Shown one piece after another: positions 34,418 to 41,416 of a stretch of 41,416 nucleotides of DNA. The stretch is from Candidatus Mediterraneibacter intestinavium (GTDB taxonomy: Bacteria > Bacillota > Clostridia > Lachnospirales > Lachnospiraceae), in contig DWXK01000010.1 of the NCBI GenBank assembly GCA_019119205.1, forward strand, positions 1-41,416. The letters run 5' to 3'. Positions within the stretch are counted from its first letter, which is position 1; every line of letters starts with the position of its first letter. Under the pieces are notes generated by a model, which worked only from the letters and a program-made list of their open reading frames with translations, ran no database searches and had not been told where the DNA came from. Made by a program: the position numbers and the translations under genes.

Positions 34418-35383
34418 ATGACTTTAACACAATTGAGATACATCATTACCATAGCTGAAACAGGCTCCATCAACAGGGCTGCCGAACAGCTCTATATCTC
34501 CCAGCCATCCCTGACCAGTGCGGTGCAGGAGCTGGAAAAGGAACTGGGGATCGTGCTGTTTTACCGGAGCGGAAGGGGAGTGACCCTGACCGGCGACGGG
34601 ACAGAATTCCTTCTTTATGCAAGACAGCTTTACAGTGAATATGAAGGGATCCTGGAGAGGTACGGAAAAAGCGGGACCCGGAAGAAAAAGTTTGGAGTAT
34701 CTACCCAGCACTATTCTTTTGCGGTGAAAGCGTTTGTAGATATGGCGAAAGAGTTCGATATGTCAAAATATGAGTTCGCGATCCGGGAGACAAAGACGGC
34801 GGAAGTGATCCGGGATGTGAGCACCATGAAGAGTGAGATTGGAATCCTCTATCTCTCAGACTTCAACCGGAAGAGCATGGAGAAACTGCTGAGGTCGTCA
34901 AATCTGTCTTTTCATCACCTTATCGACTGCGAGGCGTATGTCTATCTCTGGAAAGGACATCCTCTGGCGCAGGAACCGTCGATCAGTTTCGGGCAGCTCT
35001 CCGAGTATCCCTGCCTTGCTTTTGAGCAGGGGGACAGCAGTTCCTTTTATCTCGCCGAGGAGATCCTGTCTACCAATGATTATCCCAAGCTCATCCGGGC
35101 GAACGACAGGGCGACCATGCTGAACCTGATGGTCGGGCTGAACGGATATACCCTCTGTTCGGGGATCATCTGTGAGGAGTTGAACGGGGATGATTTTGCG
35201 GCAGTTCCCTTTAAAGGCGATGAGGAGAACCGGAACAGTACGATGAAGATCGGATATGTCGTGAGGAAAAATGCCATCCTCTCGAAAATGGGAGAGCAGT
35301 ATGTCCGGGCATTGAGGAATTATCTGGAGACCGGTGATAACAAAGATGAGAGGAAAGATGAGAGGGAAATGGACAATGAGTAA
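34418..35383 (+). CDS. LysR family transcriptional regulator
   Basis: 321 residues from ATG 34418 (MTLTQLRYIITIAETGSINR), with a GGCAGGAAG site upstream; the frame upstream to 34340 overlaps the promoter. The N-terminal winged helix is clear (AAEQLYISQPSLTSAVQELE, ELGIVLFYRSGRGVTLTGDG). The effector domain spans about residues 90-300. The last codons overlap the start of an AEC transporter gene (ATGAGTAA), so it probably controlled that transporter. The transporter is broken, so the regulator may now be an orphan. Confidence 0.93.
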   Translation: MTLTQLRYIITIAETGSINRAAEQLYISQPSLTSAVQELEKELGIVLFYRSGRGVTLTGDGTEFLLYARQLYSEYEGILERYGKSGTRKKKFGVSTQHYSFAVKAFVDMAKEFDMSKYEFAIRETKTAEVIRDVSTMKSEIGILYLSDFNRKSMEKLLRSSNLSFHHLIDCEAYVYLWKGHPLAQEPSISFGQLSEYPCLAFEQGDSSSFYLAEEILSTNDYPKLIRANDRATMLNLMVGLNGYTLCSGIICEELNGDDFAAVPFKGDEENRNSTMKIGYVVRKNAILSKMGEQYVRALRNYLETGDNKDERKDEREMDNE

Positions 35384-36037
35384 CGTGCTGACGCAGACGA
35401 TCGTTTATCTGCTCCTGCTTTTTATCGGATATGGATTTAAAAAGGCGGGGATATTTAAGGTTGAGGATTCGGACTTTCTGAAATCCGTGATCCTGTATAT
35501 CACCATGCCCGCAGCAGCAGTGAACGGGCTGAAAGACCTGGAACTGCAGACGTCTTTTCTGTGGTGCTTCCTGATCGGCTTTGCGACATGCAGCCTGCTC
35601 ATGGCAGTGGGGATGTTTGTGTCGCGAAAGTCGGATGCATCCGGGAAACTTTTGTATTTGTTCAGCTTTAACAGTTTTAACGTGGGAAATTTTGCGATCC
35701 CGTTTCTGACAGGACTGATCTCTGCGAACGGGTTTGCTGCGATCTGTCTGTTTGATATCTCTGTTGCCATTTTTTTGTACGGCGTAGATTACAGCGTCGC
35801 AGAGAGCATCAAAGGAGAGGGGGAGGATTCTCTCTGAAACTCCTCCTGAAAAAGCTGTTCTGCTCGCCTATCACGGATGCGTATCTGATCATGATCCTTC
35901 TGGCAGCGCTTTCGATCCGGCTCCCTGCGCCAATCTTGAAACTTGCGGAAGTGGCGGGAAATGCAAATGCATTTCTGGCCATGCTCAGCATCCTGGCAGG
36001 GATCGTCATGATGATGGCTGTGTACGCTCTGGTATGA
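35376..36037 (+). pseudogene. AEC family transporter, frameshifted and shortened
   Basis: The first frame (35376-35837) encodes MSNVLTQTIVYLLLLFIGYG and about five membrane segments, then stops at TGA 35835. After a run of five G (35819-35823) the -1 frame stays open from 35828 to TGA 36035 and encodes the next AEC segment (SPITDAYLIMILLAALSI, then LPAPILKLAEVAG). One extra G would join them. Even joined, the product is about 220 residues against the family's usual 300 or so. FLAMLSI passes straight into a C-terminal-looking helix GIVMMMAVYALV, suggesting an internal deletion as well. AEC proteins export auxin-like or organic anions and malate. Confidence 0.75.
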
Positions 36038-36061
36038 GAAAGCAGGCGGATCAAAGCAGGA

Positions 36062-36952
36062 TCAGGAGGACTTTATTGTACTCCCCCGGTATTTTCCGGG
36101 GGAGTTTCCGTATTTTTTCTTAAAGATCCGGTTAAAATAGGAAAGGTTGTCAAAGCCGCTCTGCTGCGCCACTTCCAGGACAGACAGGTCCGAAGAACGT
36201 AAGAGCCTTTCAGCCATGGTCAGCCGGTAGTCGTTCAGATATTCTATAAAACCGCTTCCCATATGAGATTTGAAAAACTTCATAAAATGAGACTTGCTGT
36301 AATAAGTCAGCGCTGCCATATCCTCGACGGTAATGTGGTCAGGATAGTGTTCCTCCACGTATTTCAATATGGTCCTGAGTTTTTCCAGAGTTTTTGACTG
36401 GATGGCAGGCTCTGTCTCATCCTTCAGCCGGTTGGAGATCAGAAGGAAGATGAACTGAAAGAGATATCCCTTTACTGCGAGCTGGTACCCTTCGGGAGTC
36501 GTCCCACAGAGAAGGTCGATCTGGCGGATGAAGTCAGATGTATCCTTATAGTAAGAGAGGGCGGGCGTGATGAAAGTGTCAACGGGAAGCCTCCCGGTCA
36601 TGAGCGGTGTGATGAAACGGACTGCACACAGGTCGTTTGCTCCTGACATGAGGAGGTCCGGTTTTAAAATGATATTTTCGTACTCCATGGAGCGCCCTGG
36701 CTCCTGTTCGATGGAATGGAGCTGACCGGGACGGATGAAGACAATGTCGCCGGCGGACACATCCTCGCGCTGGAAATCCACTGAGACCTTTCCACGTCCT
36801 TTCTTGATGACGATCAGTTCGATCTCAGAATGCCAATGGGTCGGGACCTGGGTGAAATCAAGCGGGATCGAGCATAGATAAGTGGTGTAAGGAAAGTCCG
36901 CGGCAGTGTGGGTTTTTGTCTCGTGATAGTTCTGGTACTCGTTGAGGTTCAT
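36062..36952 (-). CDS. AraC family transcriptional regulator with cupin sensor domain
   Basis: 296 residues. The N-terminal cupin-like domain shows WHSEIELIVIKKGRGKVSV and GDIVFIRPGQLHSIE and probably binds a small sugar or metabolite. Two helix-turn-helix motifs fill the last 100 residues (ITVEDMAALTYYSKSHFMKF and LSVLEVAQQSGFDNLSYFNR, then KKKYGNSPGKYR). It diverges from glgP-malQ, so control of those genes is likely but not proven. AAAGGAG lies 12 nt before the ATG. Its 3' end contains a terminator-like hairpin read from the opposite strand. Confidence 0.93.
   Translation of the reverse strand: MNLNEYQNYHETKTHTAADFPYTTYLCSIPLDFTQVPTHWHSEIELIVIKKGRGKVSVDFQREDVSAGDIVFIRPGQLHSIEQEPGRSMEYENIILKPDLLMSGANDLCAVRFITPLMTGRLPVDTFITPALSYYKDTSDFIRQIDLLCGTTPEGYQLAVKGYLFQFIFLLISNRLKDETEPAIQSKTLEKLRTILKYVEEHYPDHITVEDMAALTYYSKSHFMKFFKSHMGSGFIEYLNDYRLTMAERLLRSSDLSVLEVAQQSGFDNLSYFNRIFKKKYGNSPGKYRGSTIKSS
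36080..36118 (+). terminator. Terminator of the LysR/AEC unit, inside the AraC gene end
   Basis: ACTCCCCCGG-TATTTT-CCGGGGGAGT (36080-36105) followed after TTCCGTA by six T; antisense to the AraC gene's last codons. Confidence 0.6.
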
Positions 36953-37058
36953 GGTGCGTTCCGTCTCCTTTCAGGGGATCTGGTCAGGGGGCTCTCCGTT
37001 TTATATCTGAGTGCGGCATATTGCAGGGATTGACAGACCAGATTTATGATAATGATAG

Positions 37059-37070
37059 TATTGTACAATA
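37059..37070. promoter_or_regulatory. Perfect palindrome in the AraC-glgP intergenic region
   Basis: TATTGTACAATA is a 12-bp perfect palindrome. Candidate promoter boxes lie beside it: TTGACA (37030-37035) with GATAGT (37054-37059) at 18 bp, or TTGCAA (37084) with TACAAT (37111) at a long 21 bp. I cannot decide which is used. Confidence 0.4.
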
Positions 37071-37164
37071 AAATGAAAGTATTTTGCAAGAAATATCACA
37101 AAAAGAGTACTACAATGCAGTATAGAAAGAAACGAATAGGAATGGTTTTGAAAGGAGAAGCACC

Positions 37165-39417
37165 ATGAACATTCAGGAAAAGTTAACAGAGATCCTTGGA
37201 AAAGAGATCGCACAGGCATCAAATGAGGAGATCTATCACGCGCTCATGACGATCGTGCAGGAGATGGCAGCGGAGAAGGAACGCACAGACAGCAAAAAAA
37301 AGCTTTACTATATCTCTGCAGAGTTCCTTATCGGAAAACTTCTTTCCAACAATATGATCAATCTTGGCATCTATAAAGAAGTAAAAGAGATCCTGGAGGC
37401 GAATGGAAAAGATATCGCCCAGATCGAGGAGGCAGAACCGGAACCGTCACTTGGAAACGGCGGACTGGGACGTCTTGCAGCATGTTTCCTCGACTCTATC
37501 GCAACACTCGGGCTTGCGGGAGACGGCGTTGGTCTGAACTACCACCTCGGACTGTTCAAGCAGGAGTTTGAGAACCATCTTCAGAAAGAGACTCCGAACC
37601 CGTGGATCGAGGAGAGATCATGGCTGAAGAAAACAGAGGTGACATACCCGGTAGACTTCAGGGGACTGAGAGTCAACGCGAGGATGTATGACGTAGAAGT
37701 GACAGGATACAATAACAAGACAAATAAACTGCACCTGTTTGATCTTGATTCTGTTGACGAGACCATCGTGGAGGATGGAATTGATTTCAATAAAGAGGAC
37801 ATTGAGAAGAACCTGACTCTGTTCCTCTATCCGGATGACAGCGACGAGCAGGGAAGGCTGCTCCGTATCTATCAGCAGTATTTTATGGTCAGCGCGGGCG
37901 CTCAGCTCATTCTTGACGAGTGCACTGCAAAGGGATGCGATCTGTATGATCTGCCGGATTATGCGGTGATCCAGATCAACGATACACACCCGACTATGGT
38001 GATCCCGGAACTGATCCGTCTGCTCGTGCAGCGCGGAATGGAGATGGACGACGCCATTGATGTGGTATCCAGGACATGTGCTTACACAAACCATACGATC
38101 CTTGCTGAGGCGCTTGAGAAATGGCCGGTACACTACCTGAAAAAAGTTGTTCCGCAGCTCATGCCGATCATCGAGGTGCTGGACGATAAGGTGAGAAGAA
38201 AATACGACGATGAGAGCGTTGCCGTGATCGACAGAAACGATACGGTACACATGGCTCATATCGATATCCACTACGGATTCAGCGTGAACGGTGTTGCCGC
38301 TCTCCATACGGAGATCCTGAAAAATTCCGAGCTGAACAATTTCTACAGGATCTATCCGGAGAAGTTCAACAACAAGACGAACGGCATCACATTCCGCCGC
38401 TGGCTGATCCACTGCAATCCGCTCCTGACAGACTACATCGACAGCCTGATCGGGGAAGGATATAAGAAGGATGCGACAGAGCTCGAAAAACTGCTTGAGT
38501 ACAAAGATGATGACGCTGTACTTGAAAAGCTCCTTGAGATCAAACACAAAAATAAAGAGGCGCTGTGCGCTTACCTGAAAGAGACGCAGGACATTGATAT
38601 CAGTGCGGATACGATCTTTGATATCCAGGTAAAACGTCTCCACGAGTACAAACGTCAGCAGCTCAACGCACTCTACATTATCGACAAATACCTTGAGATC
38701 AAGGCAGGAAAGATCCCGGCGGCTCCGGTGACCGCGATCTTCGGCGCAAAGGCAGCTCCGGCATATGTGATCGCAAAGGATATCATCCACCTGATCCTCT
38801 GCCTGCAGGAGATCATCAACAATGACCCGGAGGTAAACAAATATCTCAAAGTTGTCATGGTTGAGAACTACAATGTGACGAAGGCAGGAAAACTGATCCC
38901 GGCATGCGACATCTCCGAACAGATCTCCCTTGCTTCCAAAGAAGCCAGCGGAACAGGAAACATGAAGTTCATGCTCAACGGCGCGGTGACACTGGGAACA
39001 GAGGACGGAGCGAACGTAGAGATCCACGAAGCTGTGGGCGATGACAATATCTTCGTGTTCGGCGCATCCAGCGACGAGGTCATCGAGCACTATGCAAAGG
39101 CAGACTACGTGGCAAAAGACTATTATGAGAACAATCCGGCGATCAAAGCAGCGATCGATTTCATCACAAGCGATGAGATGCTGGAAGTGGGACAGAAAGA
39201 GAACCTGGAGCGCCTGCAGAAAGAACTGATCGGCAAAGACTGGTTCATGACGCTGCTCGACTTTGATTCCTACAAGGAGACAAAGGAGAAAGCTCTTACG
39301 GCTTACGCAGACAGAAAAGCATGGGCTAAGATGATGCTCACGAATATCGCGAAGGCAGGATTCTTCTCATCTGACAGAACGATCGAAGAGTACAACAACG
39401 ATATCTGGCACCTGTAA
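37165..39417 (+). CDS. glgP: Glycogen/maltodextrin phosphorylase
   Basis: 750 residues, a short-form GT35 phosphorylase. It releases glucose 1-phosphate from alpha-1,4-glucans. Motifs: [26 protein letters not shown]-like [20 protein letters not shown], and the PLP site [15 protein letters not shown] with Lys601. [10 protein letters not shown] follows. The regulatory N-terminus of animal enzymes is absent. GAAAGGAGAAGCACC precedes the ATG. It is 75 bp from malQ, and a hairpin lies between them. Confidence 0.97.
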   Translation: MNIQEKLTEILGKEIAQASNEEIYHALMTIVQEMAAEKERTDSKKKLYYISAEFLIGKLLSNNMINLGIYKEVKEILEANGKDIAQIEEAEPEPSLGNGGLGRLAACFLDSIATLGLAGDGVGLNYHLGLFKQEFENHLQKETPNPWIEERSWLKKTEVTYPVDFRGLRVNARMYDVEVTGYNNKTNKLHLFDLDSVDETIVEDGIDFNKEDIEKNLTLFLYPDDSDEQGRLLRIYQQYFMVSAGAQLILDECTAKGCDLYDLPDYAVIQINDTHPTMVIPELIRLLVQRGMEMDDAIDVVSRTCAYTNHTILAEALEKWPVHYLKKVVPQLMPIIEVLDDKVRRKYDDESVAVIDRNDTVHMAHIDIHYGFSVNGVAALHTEILKNSELNNFYRIYPEKFNNKTNGITFRRWLIHCNPLLTDYIDSLIGEGYKKDATELEKLLEYKDDDAVLEKLLEIKHKNKEALCAYLKETQDIDISADTIFDIQVKRLHEYKRQQLNALYIIDKYLEIKAGKIPAAPVTAIFGAKAAPAYVIAKDIIHLILCLQEIINNDPEVNKYLKVVMVENYNVTKAGKLIPACDISEQISLASKEASGTGNMKFMLNGAVTLGTEDGANVEIHEAVGDDNIFVFGASSDEVIEHYAKADYVAKDYYENNPAIKAAIDFITSDEMLEVGQKENLERLQKELIGKDWFMTLLDFDSYKETKEKALTAYADRKAWAKMMLTNIAKAGFFSSDRTIEEYNNDIWHL

Positions 39418-39451
39418 GACAATGCTATAAACTGAGATCATCGGGAGACCT

Positions 39452-39467
39452 CCGGCAGATATGCCGG
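39452..39467 (+). promoter_or_regulatory. Hairpin between glgP and malQ
   Basis: CCGGCA-GATA-TGCCGG, a 6-bp stem with no T-run; may adjust the ratio of the two products. Confidence 0.4.
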
Positions 39468-39492
39468 GGGTATTCCTGAAAAGGAGAAAAAA

Positions 39493-40995
39493 ATGAAGAG
39501 AGCAAGTGGAATTTTAATGCCCGTATTTTCACTTCCGTCTAGATACGGGATCGGATGTTTTTCCAAAGAGGCGTACAAGTTTGTTGATAAACTGAAAGCA
39601 GCAGGACAGAGTTACTGGCAGATCCTGCCCCTGGGACCGACCGGATACGGTGATTCACCGTACCAGTCATTCTCCACGTTTGCCGGAAATCCTTACTTTA
39701 TCGATCTGAAGACGCTGATCCAAGAGGGGCTTCTGACGAAGAAAGAATGCAAAGCGTGTGACTTCGGAGACAGAGAAGATGAGATCGACTACGAGAAGAT
39801 CTACCGTTCCCGCTTCAAAGTGCTGAAAAAGGCGTATGACAGGTTTGAGAAAAACGGGGATTATGAAAGCTTCGTAAAAGAAAACGCTTACTGGCTGGAG
39901 GATTATGCCCTCTATATGGCGATCAAGGACAGAAATGACGGTGTGAGCTGGAAAGAGTGGGAGGCGCCGCTGCGCGACAGGGAGGAAGTTGCTCTTGCAG
40001 AGGCGAGAGAAGAACTGTCAGAAGAGATTGATTTCTACCGTTTCCAGCAGTATGAGTTTGATAAACAGTGGAAAAAACTTCATGCATATGCCAATGAGCA
40101 GGGTGTGAAGATCATCGGAGACATCCCGATCTACGTGGCGTTCGACAGCGCAGATACATGGGCGTCTCCGGAACTGTTTCAGTTTGACGAGGAGAATAAC
40201 CCGACCGGGGTGGCAGGATGCCCGCCGGATGCGTTTTCTGCGACAGGGCAGCTCTGGGGCAATCCGCTCTACAACTGGGAGTACCATAAGGAGACCGGAT
40301 ATGAGTGGTGGATCCGCCGCATCGACTACTGCCTGAAACTGTATGACGTTGTGAGGATCGATCATTTCCGCGGCTTTGACGAGTATTACGCGATCCCCTA
40401 CGGCGATGAGACAGCGGTAAACGGAAAGTGGATGCCGGGACCGGGGATGGATCTGTTCCGCGCCATCGAGGCAAAACTCGGCAGACCGGAGATCATCGCG
40501 GAGGACCTGGGATTCCTGACGCCCAGCGTGCTGAAACTCTTAAAAGACAGCGGATTCCCGGGAATGAAAGTGCTCCAGTTTGCGTTTGACGCAAGGGAAT
40601 CCTCCAACTATCTGCCCCACACCTATCCGACAAACTGTGTCGTATACACGGGGACCCACGACAATGATACGACAAGAGGATGGTATCATGAGGTGGGAAA
40701 AGCAGCGAGGGACTTTTCAAAGGAATATATGTGCAAGCCGAGACTGGATGAGGACTCGCTGGTGCATGACTTTATCGCAATGGCGATGAGCAGCGTGGCG
40801 GATCTGTGTGTGATCCCGATGCAGGACCATCTGAACCTGGGGAGCGAGGCGAGGATCAATACGCCGTCCACCCTGGGAGGAAACTGGACCTGGAGGATGA
40901 AGAAAAAAGAGTTCTCGGACGATGTCGTGAAGGAGATCGCAAGGGTGACAAAGCTTTACGGCAGGATGCCGGAGGCAGAGGAAGAGGAAAAATAA
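39493..40995 (+). CDS. malQ: 4-alpha-glucanotransferase (amylomaltase)
   Basis: 500 residues, GH77. Motifs: SLPSRYGIGCFSKEAYKF, GDIPIYVAFDSADTWASPEL, the nucleophile Asp290 in RIDHFRGFDEYY, the acid/base Glu337 in IIAEDLGFLTP, and Asp390 in GTHDNDTTRGW. It transfers glucan chains so that GlgP can degrade short oligomers. Together with glgP it forms the maltodextrin/glycogen breakdown unit. A GGAGAAAAAA site precedes the ATG. The C-terminus ends in an acidic tail, and a terminator follows. Confidence 0.97.
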   Translation: MKRASGILMPVFSLPSRYGIGCFSKEAYKFVDKLKAAGQSYWQILPLGPTGYGDSPYQSFSTFAGNPYFIDLKTLIQEGLLTKKECKACDFGDREDEIDYEKIYRSRFKVLKKAYDRFEKNGDYESFVKENAYWLEDYALYMAIKDRNDGVSWKEWEAPLRDREEVALAEAREELSEEIDFYRFQQYEFDKQWKKLHAYANEQGVKIIGDIPIYVAFDSADTWASPELFQFDEENNPTGVAGCPPDAFSATGQLWGNPLYNWEYHKETGYEWWIRRIDYCLKLYDVVRIDHFRGFDEYYAIPYGDETAVNGKWMPGPGMDLFRAIEAKLGRPEIIAEDLGFLTPSVLKLLKDSGFPGMKVLQFAFDARESSNYLPHTYPTNCVVYTGTHDNDTTRGWYHEVGKAARDFSKEYMCKPRLDEDSLVHDFIAMAMSSVADLCVIPMQDHLNLGSEARINTPSTLGGNWTWRMKKKEFSDDVVKEIARVTKLYGRMPEAEEEEK

Positions 40996-41020
40996 CGGAC
41001 AGGCTGAAAGGCCGGAGAGA

Positions 41021-41059
41021 AAGGACTGACACATCGAAGAAGATGTGTGGGTCCTTTTT
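41021..41059 (+). terminator. Intrinsic terminator of glgP-malQ
   Basis: AAGGAC-TG-ACACATC (41021-41035) pairs with GATGTGT-GG-GTCCTT (41042-41056), followed by TTT. Confidence 0.85.
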
Positions 41060-41077
41060 CTCGGGTTTATTTAGCGA

Positions 41078-41106
41078 TTGTATTTTTTTACAGACTGTGC
41101 TATTCT
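41078..41106 (+). promoter_or_regulatory. Possible promoter of the last gene
   Basis: TTGTAT (41078-41083), 17 bp, TATTCT (41101-41106) with an extended TGC. The leader would be about 165 nt and contains GCGGC-GTTCTT-GCCGC, GCTTC-TCTTC-GAAGC and ACATCA...TGATGT hairpins. Confidence 0.4.
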
Positions 41107-41278
41107 TAAAAAACGATATCGGCGGCGTTCTTGCCGCTTGGTCATCACAGCCGCAAGGCTTCTCATTTTCGGGCTTCTCTTCGAAGCGACTACCCGATGA
41201 TGAACGGAACAATGCAAACAGAAAAAATGAAAAGGACATCATTTATTTGATGTACCAGGCACAGAGGAGGAAATGTGT

Positions 41279-41416
41279 ATGGCAAATGTACTGCAGCAAT
41301 GTTTCCCGGAGATCCGTACCCGGGAGGCAGTCCTCAGAGAGATCTCGGAAAGTGAAAAACTGTGGTCTGTCTGGATGAAATGGAATGATCAGCAGCAGAA
41401 AGAATTTCTCGACTGC
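41279..41416 (+). CDS. N-terminus of an unrecognised protein, cut by the window edge
   Basis: 46 codons are visible from ATG 41279, with AGGAGG 8 nt upstream, so the start is well supported. The visible part begins MANVLQQCFPEIRTREAVLR and is charged, with SEKLWSVWMKWNDQQQ; it has no signal peptide or membrane segment. It could be the start of an Rpn-like (PD-(D/E)XK nuclease/transposase) protein or an unrelated family; I cannot decide from this fragment. Confidence 0.7.
   Translation, partial: MANVLQQCFPEIRTREAVLREISESEKLWSVWMKWNDQQQKEFLDC

Noticed and set aside
35811-35837. Programmed frameshift in the AEC gene
   Set aside because: No slippery heptamer with a downstream pseudoknot is evident, and the joined product is still too short; decay is simpler.
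37618-39090. 490-codon frame antisense to glgP
   Set aside because: It mirrors the strong codon bias of glgP on the other strand and resembles no protein family.

Overview
The window looks like an ordinary chromosomal segment of a Gram-positive, spore-forming anaerobe of the Clostridia, most likely a Lachnospiraceae member. Reasons: balanced base composition, AGGAGG-type ribosome binding sites, an intact sigK without pro-sequence, CodY, a CIRCE-controlled groESL, a comM-dprA-topA-codY cluster, several Firmicutes-type regulators and a DUF5688-like protein. The family-level placement is inference. No rRNA, CRISPR array, prophage or insertion sequence is visible.

Layout. 1-1.3 kb: the end of a U32-family gene faces sigK, and its terminator lies inside the end of sigK. 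1.5-7.7 kb: comM (Mg-chelatase-like ATPase), dprA, topA, codY and a small unknown gene. 7.7-9.96 kb: groES-groEL behind a perfect CIRCE. 10-12.5 kb: guaB and a membrane-anchored amidase. 12.5-14.6 kb: a chorismate mutase-shikimate kinase fusion, a YqeG-type HAD phosphatase and efp. 14.7-16 kb: a DUF5688-like gene and tRNA-Arg(CCG). 16-18.9 kb, minus strand: a GntR/ABC-ATPase/permease operon and nfo (endonuclease IV). 19-23.2 kb: argS, a trans-editing AlaX protein and a CPBP membrane protease in a tight operon. 23.2-29.5 kb: gltB-gltD glutamate synthase. 29.6-31.5 kb: a secreted coiled-coil NlpC/P60 hydrolase and a glyoxalase I. 31.5-33.5 kb: rpsB-tsf. 33.5-37 kb: a possibly frameshifted unknown gene, a LysR regulator, a decayed AEC transporter and an AraC regulator. 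37-41 kb: glgP and malQ for glycogen/maltodextrin use, then the start of an unrecognised gene.

How the parts connect. The most informative signals are regulatory. The window encodes CodY, and two identical perfect palindromes (AATTATCTGATAATT, 13/15 to the classical CodY box) lie just upstream of the gltBD promoter; a weaker version overlaps the predicted codY promoter. The secreted hydrolase has a perfect WalR-type direct repeat (TGTTAC-N5-TGTTAA), with a third near-match in 11-bp phase running into its -35. rpsB has a long leader that can fold into nested stems. The GntR operon carries an inverted repeat typical of an autoregulated operator.

I do not see a self-contained novel system such as a defence island or biosynthetic cluster. 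The parts most worth following up are the regulatory sites, the two damaged genes, the CTTAGCGAGGTATT repeats between groES and groEL, and the unknown gene with a long leader at the right edge.
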